This document shows, piece after piece, positions 1 to 8,826 of a stretch of 64,000 nt of DNA. The notes below the pieces were generated by a model. It saw only the letters and a list, made by a program, of their open reading frames with translations. It was not told where the DNA came from and did not search any database. Location: assembly GCF_024807945.1 (NCBI RefSeq), contig NZ_JANUFD010000004.1:372001-436000 (forward strand). Direction: 5' to 3'. The stretch is from Pseudomonas sp. JUb42 (lineage in GTDB: Bacteria > Pseudomonadota > Gammaproteobacteria > Pseudomonadales > Pseudomonadaceae). The first letter of the stretch is position 1, and the number at the start of each line of letters is the position of its first letter. A program made the translations under genes and the position numbers.

Positions 1-2022
1 GACCTGTTGGTTCAGACCGAAGCGCTCAAGGGTGTCGAGCAAGCCGGCTGGTGGCGCCTGGCGATCAAGGTGCAGCACCGATAGCAGCGAGTGATCGGCG
101 CCGCTGACCCGCATCACCTGTTCGACCGCCTCCTCGGGCAGCGACGCAACACGATGGCCCAGGCGCCTGAAGGATTTTCTTGCGTCCCAGTCGGCAGGGT
201 TCTCGCCCTCATGGCGCCAGGCACCGGCACCGTTGTGCTCCAGCGTCGGCGAAAAGCGCCCGTTACGCGGCGGCTCGACGCGCCAGGTGTTCAGGGCCGT
301 ATCCTGACGAACCGGGTAGAGCCGATCCTCCAGCGACACGTATTGCTGACCCCGATGGCTGAATACGCCCTCGGCATCAGGCTTGAGGCCCGACGGCAAC
401 ACAACATCACTGGCGAAGGGCACAAGGTTCGGCGACCACAGGCGCACCTCACCATTGTTGAGGGTGACAGGCCGCATGCTGTCGACAAAAGACGACGCCC
501 TGACCGGGGTCAATAACACGGACAGCTCATGGCCAACGATCGCCATGCTCGCCGCCATCGCAAGATTTACCGCAACGTTTTCCAGATGCCCGAGCGCCGC
601 TTCCAGATCACCCTGGGTCCAGGCCACCACGCCCTCGAAGACCTCCCCCAGCAACTGCAAGCCGATAATCACCGCCACCACCTCACCGAGACCGGGGATA
701 AAACCGGCCACGGTCAGCACGGTCTCGGCAAGCTCGGTCAGACGCGCGATTTCGGACGCCTGATCCTTCTCGAAAACCGGCACCGCCAACACCCGCGCGT
801 CCTCGCGGATACGCACCTGGGTCGTTATAGCGAAGTGATTGGTAGTCAGGTCGGTTACCGGCGTCAGCTTCAGATCAAGGCTCACGCTATCGTCAGGCAC
901 GACCAGAGTCTGGGTGCTGGTCAGCAGGCCACTGCCGTATTGCTCGGTTCTGGTGGTCAGGGTACTCAAGCGGCTTTTGAGCCGGGCCAGCAACCGGCCC
1001 TTATCGCGCAACCGGGCAAAGTTGCCGAAGAACTGTTGAAAACTACTGTTCCTGAGCCTGCGACGCAGCCAGTTCTGCAACTCATCGAGAGAGCCATGTT
1101 CGCTGAACGGTGAGGCAGGATCATCGGGGATATAGACAATGCAACGAGTCGACACCGTCGACTGCAAAACCAGCACATCCCTCAAATGAGTCTGTAAAAG
1201 ATTGAGGTACGACACCTCTGTGGAAACGTGAACAATTCCATCGTCCTGATAACCGGCAGCCGAGAGCACCGCCAGATAGGCAGCGGGGGACAGCTTGCCT
1301 TTCATGCGAGCGATATGCGCCTCGACGAGCATTTTGTAGAGCGCGCTGTCATTGAGCGCCTGCATGATCTGCTCGGAGCCCGGCGTACCGCGCATCACCG
1401 CTTCAGTCGATGGCGCGAACACGCTGTTGAGATGGGTCTGATACTGCTCGCCCAGATCCAGTCGGCGACACAACTGCATAAAAGCTGCGGCCGCTATGTT
1501 CGGCAAATACGTCGTCGGCGTTGCCGGGTCTGGTCGATATTTACGCACACTGGAAAAACGCTCGTCCGTCGCAGCCGTTACTTCTTCACGCTGATAATTG
1601 CTCAGCGCAGCCTGCAACAAGGTTCGACGACTGATTGCCTCGACGCCAACGGGCAGCTTGCCGCTATCTATCTCCAGTTGATTTTCCAGCCAGGTCCTCC
1701 TGCGTGTCGGCCCCGATGTCCCGAGATAGCCTTTGCAGGCCGTGCACTCGGGCGGGCTCAGGGTGGCCTGCCAGATTTCGTCACGCTCGATGTCCAGGCG
1801 CGCCCCGAACGCTTGCTCCAGCGCCTGTGAAAGCAAGGGTGTGACAAACTCGCCCAGGCCTTTCAACCCATTCAAGGCCGTGGCCTGGGCGCTCTGCAAC
1901 TGACGTGCGAAGGCAATATCGCGGTTCAGGCGCTTGCGCAGGTCAGCGGGTGAATTGACGTACCAGCCAGGCAGCGCGCCCTTTATAAAATCATGGTGAA
2001 CATTGGTCGTGGCATTGGTCAT
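1..2022 (-). CDS. Dermonecrotic-toxin-like (DUF6543) protein, 5' part only
   Basis: The minus-strand frame is open for 674 codons from the ATG at 2022 to the window edge, so the gene continues beyond position 1. A TGGAG sequence 7 bases before the ATG can serve as ribosome binding site. Translation starts MTNATTNVHHDFIKG and contains the pattern typical of the large Pseudomonas DUF6543/dermonecrotic-toxin family: a CIVYIPDDP...PFSEHGSLDELQNWL stretch near residues 290-320, and a hydrophobic helical hairpin (AETVLTVAGFIPGLGEVV) near residues 430-450. No signal peptide is seen. Family members often run to 1500 residues or more and may end in LRR/NEL ubiquitin-ligase or other effector modules; that end is outside the window, so the activity cannot be named. 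Recognition is from motif memory, not alignment. Confidence 0.8.
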   Translation of the reverse strand, partial: MTNATTNVHHDFIKGALPGWYVNSPADLRKRLNRDIAFARQLQSAQATALNGLKGLGEFVTPLLSQALEQAFGARLDIERDEIWQATLSPPECTACKGYLGTSGPTRRRTWLENQLEIDSGKLPVGVEAISRRTLLQAALSNYQREEVTAATDERFSSVRKYRPDPATPTTYLPNIAAAAFMQLCRRLDLGEQYQTHLNSVFAPSTEAVMRGTPGSEQIMQALNDSALYKMLVEAHIARMKGKLSPAAYLAVLSAAGYQDDGIVHVSTEVSYLNLLQTHLRDVLVLQSTVSTRCIVYIPDDPASPFSEHGSLDELQNWLRRRLRNSSFQQFFGNFARLRDKGRLLARLKSRLSTLTTRTEQYGSGLLTSTQTLVVPDDSVSLDLKLTPVTDLTTNHFAITTQVRIREDARVLAVPVFEKDQASEIARLTELAETVLTVAGFIPGLGEVVAVIIGLQLLGEVFEGVVAWTQGDLEAALGHLENVAVNLAMAASMAIVGHELSVLLTPVRASSFVDSMRPVTLNNGEVRLWSPNLVPFASDVVLPSGLKPDAEGVFSHRGQQYVSLEDRLYPVRQDTALNTWRVEPPRNGRFSPTLEHNGAGAWRHEGENPADWDARKSFRRLGHRVASLPEEAVEQVMRVSGADHSLLSVLHLDRQAPPAGLLDTLERFGLNQQV

Positions 2023-2159
2023 GGCTCAACTCCAAGTGATAAAAGAGTGAGCACGTGATCAGCTTTTAACCTGTCAGTAGCGGTAGATAGTTATATAGAG
2101 GCCGCCTCTGTCCGGCGCTGCGCTAATATCAACAGCCCGTACACAAGCTGAGCGCAATC

Positions 2160-4136
2160 GTGACCATTACCCGCCATGCCCAGATCGATTGGGACGACCA
2201 GGGCAACCCCCATTCCCGAACCTTCTCTGACGTCTACTTCGCCACCCAGTCGGGCCTTGAAGAAACGCGGCATGTGTTCCTCGTGCAAAACGATTTGCAC
2301 AGGCGCTTCAGCGAACTGCCTGCAGGTGGACGTCTGGTGATTGGTGAAACCGGTTTCGGCACGGGCCTGAATTTTCTCTGCGCCTGGCAGCTCTTTGCCG
2401 AATGCGCACCGCTTGATGCCCGCCTGCATTTCGTCAGCGTGGAAAAATTCCCCCTGAGCCAGGCCGACCTGCATCGCGCCCTCGGCCTGTGGCCGGAACT
2501 GGCCGCCTTTGCCGAACCCTTGCTCAAGCAATACGTCGCGGTACATGACGGCTTTCAGCGCCAGGTATTCGACAATGGCCGAGTGACCCTGACCCTGCTG
2601 ATCGGCGATGCCGTGGAAATGCTGCCGCAACTGGACGGGCAGATTGACGCCTGGTTCCTCGACGGTTTTGCTCCGGCGAAAAACCCGGAAATGTGGACCC
2701 CGGAACTGTTCGCCGAACTGGCCCGGCTCTGCGCGCCTGATGCCACCATCGGCACCTTCACCAGCACCGGCTGGGTGCGCCGCGCCTTGAACACTGCAGG
2801 CTTCAAGATGAAACGCGTGCCAGGCATCGGCCATAAGTGGGAAGTGCTGCGCGGCACCTTCGAAGGCTGGCCCGAAGACGTCGAGCCACTGCCCGCGAGC
2901 AAACCCTGGTTCGCCCGACCCCAGGCCCTTGGCGGCCCACGCAAGGCAATGGTGATTGGCGGCGGCATGGCCGGTTGCACCACGGCGGCGAGCCTGGCGG
3001 CACGCGGCTGGCAGGTCAGCTTGTTAGAGCGTCACGACGAGCTGGCTCAGGAAGCCTCGGGCAATCCCCAGGGCGTGCTCTACCTCAAGCTGTCGGCCCA
3101 CGGCACGACCTTGTCGCAACTGATCCTCAGCGGTTTCGGTTACACCCGCCGCCTGCTGGAAACCCTGCAGCGGGGCGTCGACTGGGACGCCTGCGGCGTG
3201 CTGCAACTGGCCTTCAACGACAAGGAGCTATTGCGCCAGGCGCAGCTGGCGGCAGCTTTCCCCCGGGAACTGCTGCACCACGTCGAGCAGGCCGGCGCCG
3301 AACAGCTCAGCGGGATCGGCCTGGACTCGGGCGGGCTGTTCTTCCCCGAAGGCGGCTGGGTGCATCCTCCAGCGTTGTGTCAGGCACAGGCCACGCACCC
3401 GAATATCCAAGTGCACCTGCATCAGGACGTGGTCGAGCTGCGTCATGAAGCCGGGCAATGGCAGGCCTGGGACGGCGAGCGGCTGATCGACAGCGCCACC
3501 GTTGTCGTACTGGCGGGCGCGGCGGAGATCAAACGCTTCCCGGCCAGCGCCGACCTGCCCCTTAAGCGCATTCGTGGGCAGATCACCCGCCTGCCCCAGA
3601 CCGAGGCCAGCCAGGCACTGAAAACCGTGGTCTGTGCCGAAGGCTATGTCGCCCCGGCGCGGCATGGCGAGCACACACTGGGCGCCAGTTTCGACTTCAC
3701 CAATACGGACTTGAGTACGACCGCCGAAGATCACCTGGGCAACCTGGCGCTGTTGCAGGAAATCTCCGCCGACCTCAGCACCCGTCTCGACGCCCGGCAT
3801 TTGCCGCCAGAAACCCTGCAAGGCCGGGCGGCGTTTCGCTGCACCAGCCCCGACTACCTGCCCATCGTCGGGCCGCTGGCGGATAAACAGGCCTTCCTCA
3901 GCACCTACGCCGCCCTCGCCAAGGACGCCCGCCAGGTGCCGGACACGCCCTGCCCGTGGCTCGATGGTCTGTATGTCAACAGCGGCCACGGCTCTCGCGG
4001 GCTGATTACTGCACCGCTGTGCGCCGAACTGCTGGCGGCCTGGCTGGATAACGAACCGCTGCCGCTGCCCCTTAGCGTGGTCAAGGCCTGCCACCCGAAC
4101 CGCTTTATGTTGCGGGAGTTGATTCGCGGGGTGTAA
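2160..4136 (+). CDS. mnmC: Bifunctional tRNA mnm5s2U34 biosynthesis enzyme MnmC
   Basis: Two-domain enzyme of the last steps of mnm5s2U34 formation in tRNA wobble positions: the C-terminal FAD oxidase (MnmC1) removes the carboxymethyl group of cmnm5s2U, and the N-terminal SAM-dependent methyltransferase (MnmC2) methylates the resulting nm5s2U. The sequence has the SAM-binding GETGFGTGLNF at about residues 61-71, DGFAPAKNPEMW near 160, and the dinucleotide-binding VIGGGMAGC near residue 264. Length 658 aa is close to the 668 aa of the E. coli protein. The start is GTG at 2160; no better ATG lies upstream in frame. Monocistronic, followed by a REPIN. Cytoplasmic housekeeping gene. Confidence 0.95.
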   Translation: MTITRHAQIDWDDQGNPHSRTFSDVYFATQSGLEETRHVFLVQNDLHRRFSELPAGGRLVIGETGFGTGLNFLCAWQLFAECAPLDARLHFVSVEKFPLSQADLHRALGLWPELAAFAEPLLKQYVAVHDGFQRQVFDNGRVTLTLLIGDAVEMLPQLDGQIDAWFLDGFAPAKNPEMWTPELFAELARLCAPDATIGTFTSTGWVRRALNTAGFKMKRVPGIGHKWEVLRGTFEGWPEDVEPLPASKPWFARPQALGGPRKAMVIGGGMAGCTTAASLAARGWQVSLLERHDELAQEASGNPQGVLYLKLSAHGTTLSQLILSGFGYTRRLLETLQRGVDWDACGVLQLAFNDKELLRQAQLAAAFPRELLHHVEQAGAEQLSGIGLDSGGLFFPEGGWVHPPALCQAQATHPNIQVHLHQDVVELRHEAGQWQAWDGERLIDSATVVVLAGAAEIKRFPASADLPLKRIRGQITRLPQTEASQALKTVVCAEGYVAPARHGEHTLGASFDFTNTDLSTTAEDHLGNLALLQEISADLSTRLDARHLPPETLQGRAAFRCTSPDYLPIVGPLADKQAFLSTYAALAKDARQVPDTPCPWLDGLYVNSGHGSRGLITAPLCAELLAAWLDNEPLPLPLSVVKACHPNRFMLRELIRGV

Positions 4137-4170
4137 CCAAAGGGCAAAATGGCGAAATCAGAAGGGCGAC

Positions 4171-4262
4171 TGTGGGAGCGAATTCATTCGCGAAAGCGGT
4201 ATTACAGGCTATGCAAATGCGTCGGATGTACTGGTCTATTCGCGAATGAATTCGCTCCCACA
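4171..4262. repeat. REPIN, type A (GCGAATTCATTCGCGAA)
   Basis: Two inverted arms, TGTGGGAGCGAATTCATTCG on the left and its complement on the right, enclose a variable loop. Total 92 bases. Same type as the copies at 9072, 27000, 33676 and 41969. REP doublets of this kind are mobilised by RAYT transposases encoded elsewhere in Pseudomonas genomes; no RAYT gene is in this window. Confidence 0.9.
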
Positions 4263-4339
4263 ATTCATACCCGCAATTCGCTCCCAAAGATATGCGGGTG
4301 ACCTCGCCCACTCGACCCAGACCAACATCGAGACCGCCC

Positions 4340-5002
4340 ATGCTCCAGGTAACCGGCGTCTTCAAGAACTACGCCACCGCCCAAGGCCCGCTGGCCGTAT
4401 TGCGCGGTGTCGACCTGCACTTGCAACAGGGCGAAAGCCTGGCGCTGATGGGCGAATCCGGCAGCGGCAAAAGCACCCTGCTGCACCTGATCGCCGGGCT
4501 GGATCAGGTCGACGCGGGCACCATCGAGATCGCCGGGCAGCGTCTGGAGCACATGAACGAAGCGCAACTGGCCAATTGGCGGCGCACCGAAATCGGCTTG
4601 ATTTTCCAACAGTTCAACCTCATCGGCAGCCTCAAGGTCGAAGACAATCTGGCCTTTCAGGCGCGTCTGGCCGGGCGCTATGAGCCAAGCTGGCAGGCTG
4701 AGCTGATCAAGCGTCTGGGTTTGGCTGACCTGCTCACGCGTTACCCCGAGCAACTGTCAGGCGGCCAGCAACAACGCGTAGCGATTGGTCGAGCTCTGGC
4801 CTCGCGACCGGCGCTGTTATTGGCCGACGAACCCACCGGCAATCTCGACGAGGCCACCAGTGATGAAGTGCTGCAACTGCTGCTCGACCTGCTGGCCAAC
4901 AGCAGCACCAGCCTGCTGATGGTCACCCATAGCCCGCGGGTTGCCGAGCGCCTGCAACGCACCGAACTGCTGCACTTTGGCCGTCTGGCTACGCAGTCAT
5001 GA
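4340..5002 (+). CDS. ABC transporter ATP-binding protein (LolD/AttE-like)
   Basis: ATPase subunit of the MacB/LolD type that powers a FtsX-fold permease rather than a classic importer. Visible motifs: Walker A GESGSGKST at about residues 38-46, Q-loop FQQFN, signature LSGGQQQR near residue 138, Walker B LLLADEPTGNLDEAT, and the H-loop THS. I place the start at ATG 4340 (MLQVTGVFKNYA, 220 aa) because the in-frame residues before it are proline/arginine-rich and unlike the family. Its TGA overlaps the next gene's ATG (ATGA), so the two are translationally coupled. With the permease and lipoprotein that follow it resembles attE of the Agrobacterium attEFGH set; transported substrate unknown. Confidence 0.9.
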   Translation: MLQVTGVFKNYATAQGPLAVLRGVDLHLQQGESLALMGESGSGKSTLLHLIAGLDQVDAGTIEIAGQRLEHMNEAQLANWRRTEIGLIFQQFNLIGSLKVEDNLAFQARLAGRYEPSWQAELIKRLGLADLLTRYPEQLSGGQQQRVAIGRALASRPALLLADEPTGNLDEATSDEVLQLLLDLLANSSTSLLMVTHSPRVAERLQRTELLHFGRLATQS

Positions 5003-7458
5003 ACGTTCTGTACTGGACCCTGCGCGCCCTGCTCAGTCATTGGCGACGCCATCCCGTGCAGTTTTTCAGCGTACTGACCGGGCTATGGCTGGCGACCGGC
5101 CTGCTGACCGGCGTCGAAGCCCTCAATCAGCAGGCCCGGGACAGTTATGCCAAAGCCAGCCAGTTGATCGGCAGCGAACCTCCAGCCAGTCTGGTCAGTG
5201 TTACCGGCAATCCACTGCCACAGAGCCTGTTCGTCGATCTGCGTCGAACAGGATGGCCAGTGTCGCCGGTGGTCGAAGGGCGTATCAGCCTCAAGGCTCA
5301 CCCCCAGCAGCGCCTGCGGGTCATGGGCATTGAGCCGGTGTCGCTGCCCGGCGGCTCGGCCATTGCCGGGCAAAAGCTCGATGTCGCCGAACAGGTCAAC
5401 TTCTTCCTCACGCCAGGGCGCACCTGGATCGCCCCGCAGACCCTGCACGAGTCGGGTTTTCAACCGGGCCAACAAGTGCAGACAGAGAGCGGCCAGACGC
5501 TGCCGCCGTTACAGGTTCAAGCCGATATGGCGCCGGGCCTGCTGCTGATGGATATCGGTTTCGCCCAACCCTTGCTGGGCATGAATGGCCAACTGACGCG
5601 CCTGCTATTGCCGACCGCTTTCGCCGCCAACGCCCTGCCACTGCCCCAAGGCTTGCAGTTGAACAAGGGCGGCGAAGAAAACAGCCTGGCGCGCCTGACC
5701 GAGAGCTTTCACCTGAATCTCGATGCCTTGGGTTTTCTGTCCTTCGTGGTCGGCCTGTTTATCGTCCACGCCGCCATCGGCCTGGCCCTGGAACAACGTC
5801 GCGGATTGTTGCGTAACCTGCGTGCCTGCGGGGTCAGTGCGCGGCTGTTGTTGTTCACCCTGGCCCTGGAACTGGGCGCGCTGGCAGTGCTGGGCGGCAT
5901 CCTTGGCGTGATCAGCGGCTACCTGTTGGCCAGTGCCTTGCTGCCGGATGTCGCCGCCAGCCTGCGCGGTTTGTACGGTGCCGAAGTGGCCGGGCAACTG
6001 AGCCTCAGCCCATGGTGGTGGCTCAGCGGTATTGGCCTGAGCCTGTTCGGCGCCCTGCTCGCCGGGGCCAATAGCCTGCTACGGGCCGCACGCCTGCCCT
6101 TGCTGGCACTGGCCAATGCCCAGGCCTGGCATCAGGCCTATGCCCGCTGGCTACGACGGCAGGCCTGGGTGGCCTCGACTGCGGCGGTCATTGCGGTGGC
6201 GGCCTTGGTTTTCGGCAACAGCCTGGCGGCCGGTTTCGTGTTGATGGCGGCGCTGCTGCTCAGCGCGTCCCTCGGTTTGCCGGTGCTGCTCAGTCGCCTG
6301 CTCGACGCCTTGCTCGGCCGTAGCCGTTCGGTGCTGGGTCAATGGTTTCTCGCTGATTGCCGCCAGCAATTGCCCGCGCTGAGCCTGGCCTTGATGGCGT
6401 TGCTGCTGGCCCTGGCCGCCAATATCGGCGCGGGTAGCATGACCTCGGGCTTTCGCCAGACCTTCGGCAATTGGCTGGAACAGCGCCTGAGCGCCGAGCT
6501 ATACGTCAGCCCGCAGACACCCGAACAAACCCAACCCCTGCAGCAATGGCTAAGCGAGCAACCGAGCATTCAGGCCGTGCTGCCCACCTGGCAAATCCCC
6601 CTGACGCTGCAAGGCTGGCCCGCTGACCTGTTTGGCATCATCGACCATCCCCACTATCGCCAGCACTGGCCGTTGCTTGAGTCCGTCGCAGGCGATCCGT
6701 GGCAGCAACTCGCGGCAGGCGACAGCGTGATGCTAAGCGAGCAGTTGGCCCGGCATCTGAAAATCACTGTGGGAGACAAGCTGCCAGTAACCTCAGATTG
6801 GTCGCCGAGGGTCGTCGGTATCTACGCCGATTACGGTAATCCCAAGGGCCACCTGCTGATCAACAACGAACAACTGCTGCGCCACTGGCCGGATCAACAG
6901 CCGCTGCGCTTCAACCTGCGCCTGGCCCCGAACACTGTCAGCGAGACGATGGACGCACTGCGCCAGCGCTTCGACCTGGATGATAACCACCTGATCGATC
7001 AGCAGCGCCTGAAAGCCTGGTCGAGCCAGGTCTTTGAACGCACTTTCGCCGCCACCGCCGCCCTCAACAGTCTGACCCTCGGCGTCGCGGGCGTGGCGCT
7101 GTTTATCAGCCTGCTGACCCAAAGCCAGAGCCGTCTCGGGCAACTGGCGCCGCTGTGGGCCATGGGCGTGACGCGGCGCCAGTTGATGCTGCTCAATCTC
7201 GGCCAGACCTGGCTGCTCGCCGTACTGACCCTGATCCTCGCCCTGCCTCTGGGCCTGCTACTGGCCTGGTGCCTGGATGCGGTGATCAACGTGCAGGCCT
7301 TTGGCTGGCGCCTGCCCTTGCAGATTTTCCCCTGGCAATTGCTGCAACTGCTGGCCCTGGCCATGCTCGCCACCCTGCTCGCCTCGGCCTGGCCGCTGCG
7401 CAAGCTGTACCGCACGCGGCCGGTGGATCTGCTGAGGACCTTTACCCATGAAGATTAA
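4999..7458 (+). CDS. FtsX-domain ABC transporter permease (AttF/AttG-like)
   Basis: Membrane subunit of 819 aa partnered with the ATPase just upstream. It has an N-terminal membrane anchor (around residues 15-35), a periplasmic portion, then groups of hydrophobic helices at roughly 245-370, 385-440, 460-480 and 690-800. This is the duplicated FtsX arrangement with about ten helices seen in MacB/LolE relatives and long DUF214 permeases. Two FtsX cores in one chain suggest it does the work of separate AttF and AttG proteins. The stop overlaps the next gene by 11 bases. Likely inner-membrane mechanotransmission acting on a lipoprotein or envelope substrate; that role is inferred from the family only. 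Confidence 0.88.
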   Translation: MNVLYWTLRALLSHWRRHPVQFFSVLTGLWLATGLLTGVEALNQQARDSYAKASQLIGSEPPASLVSVTGNPLPQSLFVDLRRTGWPVSPVVEGRISLKAHPQQRLRVMGIEPVSLPGGSAIAGQKLDVAEQVNFFLTPGRTWIAPQTLHESGFQPGQQVQTESGQTLPPLQVQADMAPGLLLMDIGFAQPLLGMNGQLTRLLLPTAFAANALPLPQGLQLNKGGEENSLARLTESFHLNLDALGFLSFVVGLFIVHAAIGLALEQRRGLLRNLRACGVSARLLLFTLALELGALAVLGGILGVISGYLLASALLPDVAASLRGLYGAEVAGQLSLSPWWWLSGIGLSLFGALLAGANSLLRAARLPLLALANAQAWHQAYARWLRRQAWVASTAAVIAVAALVFGNSLAAGFVLMAALLLSASLGLPVLLSRLLDALLGRSRSVLGQWFLADCRQQLPALSLALMALLLALAANIGAGSMTSGFRQTFGNWLEQRLSAELYVSPQTPEQTQPLQQWLSEQPSIQAVLPTWQIPLTLQGWPADLFGIIDHPHYRQHWPLLESVAGDPWQQLAAGDSVMLSEQLARHLKITVGDKLPVTSDWSPRVVGIYADYGNPKGHLLINNEQLLRHWPDQQPLRFNLRLAPNTVSETMDALRQRFDLDDNHLIDQQRLKAWSSQVFERTFAATAALNSLTLGVAGVALFISLLTQSQSRLGQLAPLWAMGVTRRQLMLLNLGQTWLLAVLTLILALPLGLLLAWCLDAVINVQAFGWRLPLQIFPWQLLQLLALAMLATLLASAWPLRKLYRTRPVDLLRTFTHED

Positions 7459-8509
7459 CCGCGCAATCCTGTGTATCGCCCTGCTGCTCGGTGGTTGCTA
7501 TGACAAACCCGAGCCGGGCCAAGGCTTCGCCGGGCTGGGCAATCAGGCCGCCGACTTCGCCCAGGTTGTGCCTGGCAAAGTGCTGGCATTCCCCGCAGAC
7601 CACGGCCCGCATCCCGATTTTCGTATCGAGTGGTGGTACATCACCGCCAATCTCAAGGACGCTCAAGGCAACGATTTCGGCGTGCAATGGACGCTGTTCC
7701 GCAACGCCCTGCGCCCCGGCCCGCAAGCCTCGGGCTGGGCCGACAGCACGATCTGGATGGGCCACGCCGCCGTCACCTCAGCCACCCGCCACTACGCCGC
7801 CGAACGCTACGCAAGGGGCGGCGTCGGCCAGGCCGGGGTCAGCCTCGGGCCCTTTAGCGCGCGCATCGATGACTGGGCGCTGGAAGGCCAGAACGACCTG
7901 AGCAAACTGGAACTGCAAGCCAGAGACCCGCGCTTCAGCTATCGCCTGCAACTGACCTCGGGCAAAGCACCAGTACTGCAAGGTCAGCAGGGTTTCAGCC
8001 AGAAATCCGAACAGGGCCAGGCCTCGTATTACTACAGCCAGCCGTTCTTTCAGGCGCAGGGACAAGTGGAAATAGACGCAAAGTCCTACACCGTCAGCGG
8101 CCCGGCCTGGCTCGATCGCGAGTGGAGCAGCCAGCCCCTGACCGCCAACCAGAGCGGCTGGGACTGGTTCTCCCTGCACCTGAATGACGGCAGCGAAGTC
8201 ATGCTTTATCGCATGCGTGAGAAACAGGGCGAGCCGTATGTCACCGGCACCTGGATAAATCCGGATGGCTCGACGCAAACCCTCGATGCCAAGGCCGTCA
8301 GTCTCAAGCCCGAGAATGAAACCAGCGTGGCCGGGCATCGCCTGCCCACCCGTTGGACCGTGAGTATTCCCGGCAAGGCCGTGACGATCAGCGTCGAGGC
8401 GCTGAACAGCAATGCCTGGATGAACCTGAGCCTGCCCTATTGGGAGGGGCCGGTGCGATTTTCAGGCAGTCATCAGGGCATGGGGTATCTGGAGATGACC
8501 GGGTATTAG
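7448..8509 (+). CDS. AttH-like lipocalin-fold lipoprotein
   Basis: Protein of 353 aa with a lipoprotein signal (MKINRAILCIALLLGGC; LLGGC lipobox, Cys17). The mature part has the signature of the AttH/CrtC (carotenoid 1,2-hydratase-like) family: FRIEWWYITANL near residue 60, GVQWTLFRNAL, and PAWLDREWSSQ near residue 220, followed by a second beta-barrel-like half. Despite the CrtC name, bacterial lipoprotein members beside ABC permeases are not carotenoid enzymes. Third gene of a tightly overlapping operon, so it is probably the periplasmic or outer-membrane partner of the transporter. Substrate not known. Confidence 0.88.
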   Translation: MKINRAILCIALLLGGCYDKPEPGQGFAGLGNQAADFAQVVPGKVLAFPADHGPHPDFRIEWWYITANLKDAQGNDFGVQWTLFRNALRPGPQASGWADSTIWMGHAAVTSATRHYAAERYARGGVGQAGVSLGPFSARIDDWALEGQNDLSKLELQARDPRFSYRLQLTSGKAPVLQGQQGFSQKSEQGQASYYYSQPFFQAQGQVEIDAKSYTVSGPAWLDREWSSQPLTANQSGWDWFSLHLNDGSEVMLYRMREKQGEPYVTGTWINPDGSTQTLDAKAVSLKPENETSVAGHRLPTRWTVSIPGKAVTISVEALNSNAWMNLSLPYWEGPVRFSGSHQGMGYLEMTGY

Positions 8510-8565
8510 ATAGTTACTTTCGCTCACGAAAAAACCGCTCTAGGACGGGCCTTTCCCTTTATTGC

Positions 8566-8625
8566 GTATGAAGTTTCCGAGACAATCCGCAGCCTCTTGC
8601 GTGGGTAAAAAACGCTCTCTAGTCT
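8566..8625 (+). promoter_or_regulatory. Promoter and upstream box of leader RNA copy 1
   Basis: TTGCGT (8597-8602) and TAGTCT (8620-8625) are separated by 17 bases, a sigma-70-like spacing that is also exactly 17 in the second copy at 62546-62574. A box at 8566-8587 beginning GTATGAAGTTTCCGAGACAA is identical in the other copy, and a GGGCCTTTCCCTTT tract at 8547-8560 is conserved too. Non-coding conservation upstream of the -35 suggests a transcription-factor site. The -10 is a weak match to TATAAT, so activator dependence is plausible. Predicted start about 8631. Confidence 0.6.
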
Positions 8626-8631
8626 GCGCCG

Positions 8632-8810
8632 GTCGCTGAGAATCAGTGATCGGGTTTAGCAGCCTGTTTGAGTTGCACCACGCGCGCCGCAATGGCGGCT
8701 TTGCGTGGGGCACCCTCGGGTGCGCCGGTTATGGTGCTCTCACCGGTCTGCTAACCCGCGTCAAAGCCGCCACCTTTGTTTGTTTAGCAGCAAGCTGTCG
8801 GTGGCTCCCT
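8632..8810 (+). ncRNA. Structured 5' leader RNA (pseudoknot candidate), copy 1
   Basis: Elements in order: hairpin 8632-8639/8643-8650 (GTCGCTGA-GAA-TCAGTGAT); arm a GGGTTTAGCAG 8652-8662; stem c GCACCA 8675-8680; arm b GGCGGCTTTG 8694-8703; hairpin d GCACCC-TC-GGGTGC 8710-8723; c' TGGTGC 8732-8737; a' CTGCTAACCC 8748-8757; b' CAAAGCCGCC 8762-8771. Pairing a:a' encloses c:c', while b:b' crosses both, which makes a pseudoknot. A second TTTAGCAG (8783-8790) and GGTGGC (8800-8805) can compete for a' and b'. The copy at 62581 keeps every pairing with compensatory changes. It ends 16 bases before the ATG of the small downstream gene, so it is probably a cis-regulatory leader; a separate sRNA role is not excluded. 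Confidence 0.72.
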
Positions 8811-8826
8811 TTTTAGAGAGAGCATT

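Noticed and set aside
91..1830. Several plus-strand frames (91-516, 529-1113, 1228-1830)
   Set aside because: All lie opposite the continuous minus-strand frame of the DUF6543 protein, which runs 674 codons without a stop.
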